Shown in pieces: positions 52,485 through 62,845 of a DNA stretch of 64,000 nucleotides. The notes beneath the pieces were generated by a model. It saw only the letters and a list, made by a program, of their open reading frames with translations, ran no database searches and had not been told where the DNA came from. Position 1 is the first letter of the stretch, and each line of letters opens with the position of its first letter. This DNA is from Aricia agestis (Eukaryota > Arthropoda > Insecta > Lepidoptera > Lycaenidae). Where the stretch lies: assembly GCF_905147365.1 (NCBI RefSeq), contig NC_056421.1, positions 13,162,001 through 13,226,000 on the forward strand. Direction: 5' to 3'. The position numbers and the translations under genes are program-made.

Positions 52485-52670
52485 ATACTAATATTATAAA
52501 TGCGAAAGTGTATCCGTCTGTCACCTCTTCAACTACCGACCGATTTTACTGTTTGGTATTGGAGACATGTCCCGGGAAAAAACAAAGGATGCTTTTGATC
52601 CCGGAGAATGCATGGTTCCCGGGCGATAAATGAATTATGGCGTAACGGAGTTTCGGGCGTCATCTAGTGT
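52485..52670 (+). repeat. TAATATTATAAATGCGAAAG family copy (+)
   Basis: CATACTAATATTATAAATGC to GCGTAACGGAGTTTCGGGCG + TCATCTAGT. Confidence 0.65.
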
Positions 52671-53129
52671 TTAATATTTGATAAATAAAATGTCTATGTA
52701 AAAAACTTAATAGTATTCATAAATTTTTGCGTTGCGTCTAAAGGAAGGCTGGTCTTATAGACCATAGGTACCTACACCAATTATTATTTTGTCTTGTATA
52801 TTAGAGGGTTAATTACATTATATGAAGAAAATGATCTGGGGAAAGATATAAATTAGGCTACTTGACCTATATTCAATTTCATTGAACAAATGCATATTTC
52901 TAGTAGAACTTGGCCTAGGACACCGTATTTTAATCCTTATCATCAAATAAAAGCTTATGATTGATAAATAAAGTCGATTTGAAAATATGATTTTATGAAA
53001 ATAGGATTTGTACTGACGAAAACGCTTTTGTGGTACTTCCGATTTGGATGTGACGTCATCAGACTCGTAATTTAATATCTTTTATTTATCGCGCTCGTTA
53101 TAATTATACAAGTTTATTTGTACATAACT

Positions 53130-53195
53130 AATATATTTTACAAATCTTTCTAGGCTTATTCTTAAATAAGCCGAGAAAGATTTGTAAAATATATT
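53130..53195. repeat. 31-bp hairpin, one mismatch
   Basis: ATATTTTACAAATCTTTCTA.. (53130-53160) pairs with 53165-53195 around loop CTTA; only A/C at one position disagrees. Confidence 0.85.
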
Positions 53196-53757
53196 TTCCT
53201 GAAAAATTCAAATATAACATCAGTTTTATATATTATCTCGATTTATTGTAGACGGGAAATGAAATGGCCAAAAATGTTCTCCAAAAGTTTTCAACATTAC
53301 AAATGATTTCTAATTCCTTATTTAATTCTTTTATAATTTTTGGGCACTTTTAGACTCGTACATTTAGCACATAAAAAAATGTTCAATAAAAAGAGTCTAA
53401 AATACAAAAAGTATGACGTCACACTATGGCGGACAGTGTTTTCGGCGCCATTTATAAGGCATTTTTATGGGTTTCTACTGTGTAAAATATTGAAATATTA
53501 GTTTTTTTTGTGAAAATGAATGATTAAGAAGCGATTAGCCTGAAGAAAAAAAGTAGGTCAAGTAGCCTATTGATAACAATTAGACGATGTTAAAAAAGTC
53601 TTTAAATTACACTTGTTCTAAAATGCGTTAAACGCGCGGGAACCGTATATTTTCCAATAAAACAGCTACCATAAGAGTAAAGAGGTAACAGACAGATACA
53701 GTTTCACAGTCATAATCATAATATTAGAATTGATGTACCATTGAGAAAATTGATTCT

Positions 53758-54236
53758 TAGGCCGGTTTAAATAGTCAGTACCACAGACATAGATCAAGAT
53801 GCATGTCGCTCCATTTGTATGAAAACGAGCGTGCCACTTTTTTCCTATATACTGTGACGTACCGAGGATAAGAAACGTGTCCATTATCTAGGCCAACGTT
53901 TCTATTTAAATTTCTACAGCTCAGTACGGCACTTTTAGGCATTTAGGCATTTTTAAAATTCCGATTGACGTCCGATTCCGACAGCAAGCTAAAGAACAGA
54001 CTTTCAAAAGACGAGCATTGCTCGACGTTTGTGAACGCGATATACGCACACGAAGTACATACACATAATCTATGTCTGTGGTCAGTACTCAAGACGCATC
54101 TCGGTCTCAAGACACGGTTCAGGCTCTATGATTGGTTGGCTGTCAAAATTTGGAGCAATCACAGAGCCGAACCGCGTCTTGAGACTGCGTCGCATCTTAA
54201 GTAGCTACTGACTACTGACTATTTATACCGGCTTTA
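53758..54236. mobile_element. MITE, GGCCGGTTTAAATAGTCAGTA ends, host of a hAT MITE
   Basis: Left TAGGCCGGTTTAAATAGTCA pairs with right TGACTATTTATACCGGCTTT, and CTCAAGACGCATCTCGGTCT + CAAGAC pairs with GTCTTGAGACTGCG..; inner ends GGTTC..GGCTC / GAGCCGAACC also match. The hAT MITE interrupts the left arm. Confidence 0.7.
53782..54080. mobile_element. hAT-type MITE, CACAGACATAGAT ends, 299 bp, intact
   Basis: Ends CACAGACATAGATC and AATCTATGTCTGTG; GTCAGTAC duplicated at 53774-53781 and 54081-54088. Interior matches 20354-21031 minus its nested insert, reversed. It lies within the left end of another MITE (53758-54236). Confidence 0.9.
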
Positions 54237-54966
54237 GACAGTTGAGTGACCATCGCATTTGGTCGGATCATGTCATTTCAATGTTAATTGTGATCTGTCG
54301 ACTGGGTTTGACGTAACGCGACCAAACTACGTAGGTCCGCCATCTGCCTAGGAATCAACTTCTCTGATAGTACATGCTTTTAACTGAACAAAATTACTAG
54401 AATCATTATTTCTGTCTTCACGCAACTAGAATAGCAAAACTGTTTTTCGCAGGATTGTACTTGAGTGTTTTGAAGTTTATAGAAGATCATTAGTTCCGAA
54501 GCCTCACTTAAAATAGAACAGCACAATTTGTACTTTATCTTAAGTTTGTGAAATGAATTTTAAATGCTCCCTTTGAGTCCCTTTGAAACAAGACTCTTCG
54601 AATCTCTGTCATCTTTATCGCTTGTTTGTAACAAACCTCTGTAATAGGGAAGCTTGGTTTCAGGCGAAGTAAGGAAGTAAAAATATGAATGCCAGGTTAG
54701 GTAAGGACATATTTCGCTAATTAACAATAAAGAATCTACTAAAATTTTCTGTTGTATGCCAACAGTTAAGTTACGTCGTCCAGTGTATTCTTAATTACTG
54801 ACGAATTTAGAAACAAAAGGATCATAATCATCTACTCTACATACAGTAAGACCACTAATTAGTTTAATTTTGATAATTTCTATACTTAGAAATATAAATT
54901 ACTATACAATTACGACTTAACGCAACGCGTTTCTATTTAGTCAAATCCCGTAAATTTTACAATATA

Positions 54967-55310
<344 letters not shown>

Positions 55311-55431
55311 ATATTAATTATGCTATTTTCGTGTAATACACCATCTATGAAATTGAATTATAAGCGGGTGGCGGACCTCCACTTCTTATTTCTTTGTCTT
55401 CTGTCAAGTCAACGTTAGCCGTGATCTTGCT

Positions 55432-55633
55432 ATGTCCACACTATGCAATTGCATCTTCAATTTTCGTCATCATCTTTTAATTCAACTTTCGTTTGGCCTA
55501 TTCAATAATTGAATTCGTCAAAATCCACGCACGTTGGAAAGAAAAGTGTCATAGCGTCGCGGGCATGCCTCACGCAGTCGACTGCGCTATAACGCATGCC
55601 CTTGATGAACAAAAAAGGCACAGTGTGGACATC
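55432..55633. mobile_element. GTCCACACTGTGCC MITE nested in a GACAGATCACGATTAACATT repeat
   Basis: TGTCCACACTATGCA to GGCACAGTGTGGACAT. Flanks GGCGGACCTCC..GTCAAGTCAACGTTAGCC (left) and ATAACCCGACCAAATTAATA..TCAATTTCTC (right) belong to the older repeat. Confidence 0.65.
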
Positions 55634-55968
55634 GTTAATAGGCTATTCTAGATAATATAACCCGACCAAATTAATAAATGAATCAATTTCTCCGATACAT
55701 GAAGAATCAAACAATTTTATAACAAGTCATAAACAAATTTTCGTTCACACGAGATCAATCGCCACCCGATTTTGTTTTTCCCGGACATCGATACGTGGGG
55801 AATTCCTCATGATTTATTATCCCTTTTTCCCACTTTCTCTCCCCTTTCTAACCCCCTCTCAAGGGGGTTGTTTACGTGTTTGAATATTGTGCAGCTTCGG
55901 AGATGTTTGTTCTGATTTCGAACAGACAGGTTGTTAAGTCAATTTTGTTATTACTATTTTTCGTTAGT

Positions 55969-56221
55969 TAGGCTGGCCGTCCTATACACACGTTTTCCGC
56001 ATGCGATTTCCCAATGTTGAATATCGATTTGGAATTCCGTAATTCCAAATCGACATTTGTCCCGTTCGGAATAAAGCGGAAGTGTGCAACAGTTAATGTA
56101 TTTTCTACTGATACCGTGCATACGGATTTCCGAATACGTCAAACGAATTCGGAAATCAAATGCAGTTTAAACGAATTTGGAAATAATTGAATAAGTAAAA
56201 CGTATGTATGCGGCTAGCCTT
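55969..56221. mobile_element. GGCTAGCCG MITE, uninterrupted copy
   Basis: TAGGCTGGCCGTCCTATACA..ACGTTTTCC and inverted AAAACGTATGTATGCGGCTA + GCCTTA; inside, GGAATTCCGTAATTCCAAAT is palindromic. Gives the empty site for 14252-14715. Confidence 0.65.
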
Positions 56222-56464
56222 AATCAAACTACAATCAATCCCCCTTACTAATAAATAGTAATTAGTCAGACATTGAAAACAAGGACAGGCATGACAAATT
56301 TTTTAATTTGCAAACTAAATTATAAACAGTGGACCTTGAAAAAATGCGTTAATATTTTTATTAGTAAATAGTTAAAGTTAAGAATAAAACAGCTTCAGAG
56401 TAATTTAAAAATTGTTCTAAATAAATATAAAATAATCAACTGTTTCTTGTCTATATAAATCAAA

Positions 56465-56600
56465 AAAAATCTAGTTAGTCTTGCTAAAACTCGAGAACGG
56501 TTGAACCGATTTAGCTAATTTTAGTCTTGAAGTATTCGTTGAAGTCCAGTGAAGTGAGTGAACCTCTCCGGAAGATATTACGAAGTGCAAACCTTACACA
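56465..56600 (+). repeat. TAGTTAGTCTTGCTAAAACTCG repeat
   Basis: CTAGTTAGTCTTGCTAAAAC, GGTTGAACCGATTTAGCTAA and GAAGTATTCGTTGAAG; fuller than 12884-12970. Confidence 0.5.
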
Positions 56601-57179
56601 GTGAGAAAAATGTGTACGAAAAAGTTATTTTGAAATTGGGTTTCGGCTAATGCAACTCTGTATCTTTGCGGATGATTAAAGAAAACCAATATTGAAAATC
56701 CCCGATAACAGCATGCAATTTCACTAACTTTTCCCTTTGCGAGGTGGAATGGATGAAAACCAAATTGAGTTGGAGCCCTTTGATGTACTCAAAGATGTGT
56801 GATGAGAAGACATTTTTTGGGAAGCTATTTTACGCGTCGTCGTCGTCATCATAATATCTTTTTCTGCTTATTCGTTGCTTCAAAACTCACTTTTGCATAC
56901 TAAAAGCTTAATTAGTCAGTCTATAGGGCCTGATTAGTGATTACACCAATAAACACAACGTCTCTATTACACGGGCCTTGTATTTATAAACTGAAAAATT
57001 AATGACCTTGATATTTATACAGCCTAGCGGAGCCACGTGGTTCCATTGCGGTGCGTTTCCGCAGCGGCACAGTTGTTGATACGCACCAGATGTCGCCTGA
57101 AATTTTTTTGTGTCGAAATTAGTACGGGAACTGTAATTCAGGTACTCTAAAACTGTAACCGAGAATTTAAAGTATCTGC
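56601..57179. other. No gene seen
   Basis: Nothing recognised except a repeat fragment (TAATATTATAAATGCGAAAG family, reverse) that starts at the right edge and extends to 57265. Confidence 0.4.
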
Positions 57180-57267
57180 ATATTATGTAAAATATATCAA
57201 AATCGGTTCTCCGGCTAAAGATGTAGCAGACAGGCACAAACACTTTCGCATTTATTATAATATTAGA

Positions 57268-57610
57268 CGTTCCGCACGGCTTCGCCCGCGTAAATTAGAT
57301 ATTAAACAGACAAATTAGTTCACAAAAAATAGCCTATGATCATTCACGTGGTCTACTTATCTGTGCCAAATAACAAAAACAATGCTTCAGTAGTTCGTGA
57401 GATAAGCCCTTTCAAATAATTTCTCCCGTTTTTTCCACATTTTCCTCTATTTCTTCGCCCCTATTAGTTTTAGCGTGATAAAATATAGCCTATAGCCTTC
57501 CTCGATAAATGGGCTATCTAACACTGAAATAATTTTTCAAATCGGACCAGTACTTAGTTCCTGAAATTAGCGCGTTCAAACAAACAAACTCTTCCGCTTT
57601 ATAATATTAT
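57268..57610 (+). repeat. CACGGCTTCGCCCGCG retroelement end
   Basis: CGCACGGCTTCGCCCGCGTA, AAAAATAGCCTATGATCATT, AATTTCTCCCGTTTTTTCCA, GATAAAATATAGCCTATAGC and AACAAACAAACTCTTCCGCT + TTATAATATTATAA. Typical of a lepidopteran RTE/SINE 3' end. Confidence 0.6.
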
Positions 57611-57699
57611 AATATACATCTAGACAATATTAGTATAGATAGTATGAATTTTATGCATTGATGCGTTGCATCGTCGCGTCGTAGGTGATGATGCACTGG

Positions 57700-57870
57700 G
57701 CCTGTAGACAAGTGGCAAAGCGCTAACGCTAACGCTAACGCTAGCGCTACAAAATGTATGCGATTTGACATAAGTCATCGCTTCGCTAGCGAATACTAAT
57801 GTCAAATCCATACATTTTGTAGCGCTAGCGCTAGCGTTAGCGTTTTGCCACTTGTCTACGGGGGCTGTGC
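57700..57870. mobile_element. Foldback MITE with GCTAAC hexamer repeats
   Basis: GTAGACAAGTGGCAAAGCGC + (TAACGC)3 TAGCGCTACAAAATGTAT pairs with ATACATTTTGTAGCGCTAGC..GCGTTTTGCCACTTGTCTAC. The two arms differ in hexamer number. Confidence 0.8.
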
Positions 57871-59061
57871 TGTCACCTTCTATTATTTTGTTAACGTGCA
57901 TTACCACAACACAACTAGGTGGCTCGCTTTACCAACTTGAGTTGTGACGTTATTTTTCCTTTATTAGATGTCTTTTAAAACCCCGACAAAAAAGATGGGT
58001 GTTATTATATTTTAAATAGCAATTTTTATTATCATGATACTAATTGTCTTTTTTGTCAATTCTTGGAACGAAAGTGTTAAATATCTCAAGTGATACTTAA
58101 CAATACGCCGTAAGTTCTGATTTTGGCCAGACACCAAAAGAGTGATGGAACTGTAGCCTGTAATTATACAGTCTTAATTTTCCCTAAATCTAATCCACTA
58201 TCATTTTATTATACCTAAAAATATTTATTAACTACAAGTGCGTATGAAAGCTACTACAAAGATTTTGTGGTAAAAAGCCATTTAACAAACAACCTTTGTT
58301 TAAATAAAGGTGTCATCAGAGGAAGCTTAATTACATAATAAAGGTATAAACAGTTATCTATAAGCTACCTACAAAATACAGGATGAATTTTCTAAAAAAT
58401 AGACAAAATCCAACAATTATAATAGTAGTAAAAAATTAGGACATGCGAGCATGATTTCCTAGCAAAAAGTATATTATAGTATTGTTATTTTTGGAGCGCA
58501 CATTATATTCTACTATATAAGTAACAAAATATAATAAGGATTTGGTAAAATCAATTTAAAAGCTATTAAGAACACAACTTTTTAAGGTCGAAAAATTATT
58601 TAATAATTGTCTTAGAATATTATAATATTATACTCTCTGCCGAACCTAATTTATGTGTATTTTTTCGAACTGTTTAATTTTTTTACATAAACAACTATAA
58701 AATAACTACTAATAGACATCGTGCCCATGACATCCTCAAATTGTAAGAAACCGTATAGTTTAAGCTTCACCCTCTAGCTAGCCTATACATTATAAGCCTT
58801 TGGTCGCGCTCCAAGAGGGAACCTCTTAATTACCTGTGAAGACACCTTCAGGCCGTTTCCTCTGACTTATGTCTTGTAAATCGCTTTTATATGACCATAA
58901 ACTTAACGACTCCTGCTAATGATACTTATATGAAAATTCTCCTTTTTCCGCGAATTTGTAGGGAAAATGTTAATATTTCTAACATTCTTTATGCATGTAA
59001 AAATCTCCCTGCTTATAGTTCGATTCAATTAGTATTGTAAATTTGGCCATTAGATTATGTT
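57871..59061. other. No gene; AT-rich
   Basis: About 1.2 kb without repeats or frames that I recognise. Confidence 0.45.
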
Positions 59062-59078
59062 CTAACCTAACCTAACCT
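59062..59078 (-). repeat. Short (CTAAC)n, insect telomere-like
   Basis: CTAACCTAACCTAACCT, just over three units of the insect telomere repeat (TTAGG). Too short to mark a chromosome end. Confidence 0.5.
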
Positions 59079-59116
59079 ACTTTTGGACTTTCTGGATTAT
59101 GTTTGTTTTTGTTTTG

Positions 59117-59180
59117 GCGGGGGGCTGTTCCCCCCGAGCCCCCCCCCCCCCCCCCCCCCGCCCCCCCCCCCCCCCCCGCG
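59117..59180. repeat. G then long C homopolymer
   Basis: GGCGGGGGGCTGTTCCCCCC and then about 40 C broken by single G. Such a tract is hard to sequence and its length may be wrong. Confidence 0.8.
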
Positions 59181-59322
59181 CCTTTTGTTAAGTCTTTTCA
59201 TTAACGCTAAATATTTAAATCAGAAGATACGATGGACTTCCGATAATTTGTCTCTTAATTAAAACCTTTCCTGGACTCCCATGAATATTTGAAGACTAAA
59301 AGTAGCGAAATCGGTTCAAATA

Positions 59323-60741
59323 ATGCGACGCGAAAGTTTAAAATATTATCTTAATAACCGATACGGGCCGGATATTATTAGAAAAATAAAACATCTAGAA
59401 TTCCTTCGTAAAAAACGCGCTCGATTGGAAACGTCGGTTATATTCCTGTCACAGTGCCGCGAAAGTGCAGTGTTACCTAAATGTGTGTGGATAAAACCGC
59501 GTGATGACATAGCGTGTTCGAAGAGGATTCTAACGTCTGCGAGTTTTCGTTTGCTTAAACAACTTATACGGAACAATCACATTGAACTGAGTAGGGTGCT
59601 GAGTGAACTGTACACAGTGCATTTGGAATGCAGTAGGGTGTTGTCTACTGAAGATTTTGATAAATGTGATCGTATAACGTTCCATCAAGCGTTGCGAACA
59701 TACGAGTTATGTAAAGTGAGCCACGACCGCAAATTTAATAATTTGTGTACCCACTAACTTCGTGATGAGCCTCGGATACCCACTAGTGATGGGACTCTTA
59801 ACTCTGTGTCAGACATTGAACGTGTGGTGATCAATCTGTCAGATGAAGTGCTGGATGACCCTACAAAAAGTATATTGGCCAAAGGAATGAATTACGCATT
59901 AACACCTCAGCGAATGTCTTACGAGGAAATAGTGTGTAGCGTGGAGCAGGCTATTTCACGTAATAAAGTTCCAACCGCGGATGCAGAAGTTATAAGGCAG
60001 GATATAGCGGTGATATGACGTAAGTCGAAGCTGCCAAAGAGTAACATAACTACAGAAGAGCGGCTAGCACTTAAACAATTAAGAAACAACAATGACATCT
60101 TAGTGCTAAGGGCTGATAAAGGAAACACTACTGTAGTTATGAGTACCGAAGAATATGTGCAGAAAATAAGGAGTTTGCTGTCTGACACAAATGTATACAA
60201 GCCAGTGTCATACAATCCAATGGCCAGAGTTACTCGGCGCATTCGAACTTTGATCCACGAAAACAAAGATGTCTTCACGGAGGACGAGTACAATTTTCTA
60301 CACAAACCCAAACCTGTGCAACCCCCTAAGCTATATGGTCTGCCTAAAATTCACAAAAGGAACATTCCTCTGAGGCCCATTGTGAGTCAAATTGACTCTC
60401 CGACATACAACTTGGCTAAACATGGTGCTGGAGTGCTGCGACCATTAGTTGGGAAAACACCGTCATTCGTGAAGGATTCGGTCCATTTCAGGGACATAGT
60501 GAAGAGTATGAAGTTGGAACCTGGAGATACCATGGTGAGTTTCGATGTTGAGTCACTTTTTACTAACGTTCCACTCAAGGATTGCATCGAGGTGATTAAA
60601 AACAACTGTGTGACCATGAGTTGCCTAAGGAATATATTGTTCTCATTGAACACTGTTTGGACGGTAATTACCTTCTCTTCAGAGATCAGTACTACCTCCA
60701 GATCGATGGCGTTGCAATGCTTAGCCCTCTGGCACCGATAA
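59323..60741 (+). pseudogene. Penelope ORF, N-terminal and RT part (broken)
   Basis: Same frame throughout to about 60620, interrupted by TAA (59755) and TGA (60016). The N-terminal 145 residues contain the helical, basic region that precedes RT in this family. RT fingers and palm start near LRADKGNTTVVMS (60103). After the frameshift the frame reads nonsense to TGA at 60739. Confidence 0.85.
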
Positions 60742-60940
60742 TTGCAAATATCTGATAATTGCAAATATCTGGATGGAGCACTCTGAAGACCTAGCTTTAG
60801 CTACTGGACCATGTACTGTGAAGCTTTGGAAGAGGTACGTTGATGATGTTTTTTGCATTATTAATGGTGGTCAATAGGAAATAGAACAGTATGTTAATTA
60901 CCTTAACTCAATCCATCCAAAAATAAAGTTCACGTACGAG

Positions 60941-61705
60941 ATGGAGAAAAACAGATGCCTCGCATTTTTGGATGTGGAGATCAAAGTGAAGGAGGATGGT
61001 ACATTATCCCACACTGTGTACAGAAAACCTACACACAATGACAGATATCTACACGCATCTTCTAATCATCATCCTCGGCATCTTCAATCTGTTATATCAT
61101 CATTAACAAACAGAGCTCATAACCTTTGTGACCCTGAACATTTGCCCAAGGAGCTAACACATATTCAGGAGGTACTTAGACGTAACGGGTATAAGGTGTC
61201 GAGGGGATTGAGAAGACAGAAGGAGAAAACGAGGTATCCAGAGGTTAACCGTCAAGCAGCATTTTTACCATACGTCAAAGGCGTAACGGACAAAATTGGA
61301 ACAGAGCTGAGGAAACACTCCATTAAGACTGTGTATACTCCGTTACGTAAAATATCACAAGTACTTCGGTCACCAAAGGATTCCTTACCTTTCCAAACTC
61401 CTGGGGTTTATAAAATAGATTGTAGCTGTGGTAGTTCGTACATTGGCCAAACGAAACGGACTATAGACGAAAGAGTGAAAGAACACATAGCCGCAGTGAA
61501 AAATCGCCAGACAAATAAATCCGCGGTAGCAGCACATCTGCTTGATATGGGGACTGACCACTGGATGGAGCTACACGACCCTAAAATCCTCTCTACGGAT
61601 CGTAATTACCACACGAGAGTAATACGTGAAGCCATTGAAATTAAAAAGTATAAAATTTCAATCGTGAGGACGGATTTAAATTGTCGCCCGCCTGGAATCC
61701 AGTGA
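60941..61705 (+). pseudogene. Penelope ORF, RT end and GIY-YIG endonuclease (broken)
   Basis: Continues in the frame of YVDDVF, separated by the TAG at 60875. LAFLDVEI and HTVYRKPTHNDRYLHASSNH are the RT thumb region of Penelope proteins; residues 155-200 of this stretch form the GIY-YIG domain with Tyr157 and the YIG at 61436-61447. CSC before SSYIG fits the Cys pair usual in these endonucleases. Confidence 0.88.
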
Positions 61706-61894
61706 TCAATAAGTGCAAACCGCGTGTGTCACCTGTGTCTATAAGTGTAAACCTGGATACAGTTAGTGTTGTGTGTCGCAGTGAACCTAATGACTTTCAG
61801 TGTATTGGAACACAAATATTGGACAATTCGAGGGTAGTCGTAGAACCGACCGCCCGGTGCAAACGAAGACGTCGCGCTCCTGCAGTCCCTTCGT

Positions 61895-61955
61895 GACCAC
61901 GGCCGTTGCAACACGGCCGAAACGTCGAGAAAAAGTATGTACTCGTAGTAGCATT
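61895..61955 (+). other. Hammerhead-ribozyme-like relic in Penelope 3' end
   Basis: GTGACCA, then stem GGCCGT-TGCAAC-ACGGCC, then GAAAC GTC and CGAG..CTCG TA. The order resembles a hammerhead core (CUGANGA, stem II, GAAA, stem III, UH), which Penelope elements are known to carry, but the first box is changed at essential bases. Function not expected. Confidence 0.3.
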
Positions 61956-62291
61956 ACTACTTAAATAAGTCGCGTTAAGTCCCGATTAAAAAGTTTAATT
62001 ATAATGCAACGCGAAAGTTTAAAATAGTTTCTATTGTGACCATGCTTAATGCTATGCACGTTGATATTTCAATCAGACGCCAATATTATGACAAAATGAC
62101 CTATCGCTGCATCGATTGATAAAAGTAGTGTATGAAAAGTCATAACTAAAGTTCTGTTTGTCGGATGCAGTAAAATACCACTAAAACAATCGTAAAACAC
62201 AACTTGCTAGAGTATAAGTTTTATGTGTGACTTTTAAGTGCTTTAACTGCGACTGTGGCGAGGCCAAAAAGGCAATTATTTTGTCAGTGCA

Positions 62292-62460
62292 TCCATACTA
62301 ATACCTGTTACCTCTTCTCGCCCAAACCCCTGATACGATTTGCTGTTTGGTTTTAAATTTGAGTCCCGGGAAAGGACAGAATACTTTTTATCCCGAAAAA
62401 TGTTTGGTTCCCGTGCAATAATCAAATTTTAGTGCATCAGGGTTTCGAGCGCCATCTAGT
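62292..62460 (+). repeat. TAATATTATAAATGCGAAAG family, 5' part missing
   Basis: CCATACTAATACCTGTTACC, GAGTCCCGGGAAAGGACAGA, CTTTTTATCCCGAAAAATGT, GCGCCATCTAGTTG. Confidence 0.55.
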
Positions 62461-62489
62461 TGTAAGTAAATAACCATAAAGCTGTTAAA

Positions 62490-62763
62490 TAAAATTAAAA
62501 AAACCTGTACTTATACATATTATACACACAAAAAAATTATTTTAAAAAAAACGCCATCTATTGACGCCCAGGAATACTAACAACATTCGCTGTTTATTAA
62601 AAAAACGGCATCTAGTTGACGCACAGGAATACTTACTATAAACGCCCTCTGCCCCTAACATGCAGGTACTAATAAAAAGTGTCGAAGTCAAATCAAGGTC
62701 AAATATCGTTGTCCAGCCTTCAGATTTACGCCGAACGCGAGATAAGGAACTTCGTTCCAACAA
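62490..62763 (+). repeat. TTGGAACGAAGTTCCTTAT family, copy 5
   Basis: Carries AACGCCCTCTGCCCCTAACA, TGCAGGTACTAATAAAAAGT and ends GATAAGGAACTTCGTTCCAA. Confidence 0.55.
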
Positions 62764-62845
62764 ATTTCAGCAAAATCTGTTCAGCGCTTTGTGCGTGAAG
62801 TGGTAACAGACAGACACACTGTCGCATTTACAATATTAGTATCGA
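62755..62845 (-). repeat. TAATATTATAAATGCGAAAG family, partial (-)
   Basis: CAAATTTCAGCAAAATCTGT to TCGCATTTACAATATTAGTA, joined directly to the preceding TTGGAACGAAGTTCC repeat. Confidence 0.5.

Larger units (their letters stand above)
59316..62030 (+). mobile_element. Penelope-like retroelement, decayed, with short terminal repeats
   Basis: About 2.7 kb. One frame runs from 59323 with in-frame stops at 59755 and 60016, then carries RT motifs GLPKIHK, LRPIVSQIDSPTY, SFDVESLFTNVPL (catalytic Asp), a frameshift near 60620, a 17-bp duplication (60738-60771), YVDDVF (60838) and a stop at 60875. The segment 60941-61705 ends with a GIY-YIG endonuclease: GVYKIDCSCGSSYIGQTKRT at 61403-61462 and the downstream DERVKEH. 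RT plus GIY-YIG in this order is the Penelope hallmark. AATGCGACGCGAAAGTTTAA at 59320 recurs with one change at 62002, like the short repeats that bound these elements. It cannot be active. Confidence 0.92.

Noticed and set aside
57620..57907. 95-residue minus-strand frame
   Set aside because: Produced by the GCTAAC-rich foldback; repeated SVSVSA-type residues reflect the hexamers.
59062..59078. Chromosome-end telomere
   Set aside because: Only three units, inside ordinary sequence on both sides.
60387..60764. 125-residue minus-strand frame
   Set aside because: Shadow of the Penelope RT frame.
61681..61896. 71-residue frame after the Penelope endonuclease
   Set aside because: In another frame, overlaps the terminal region and has no known motif; could be a relic but cannot be supported.
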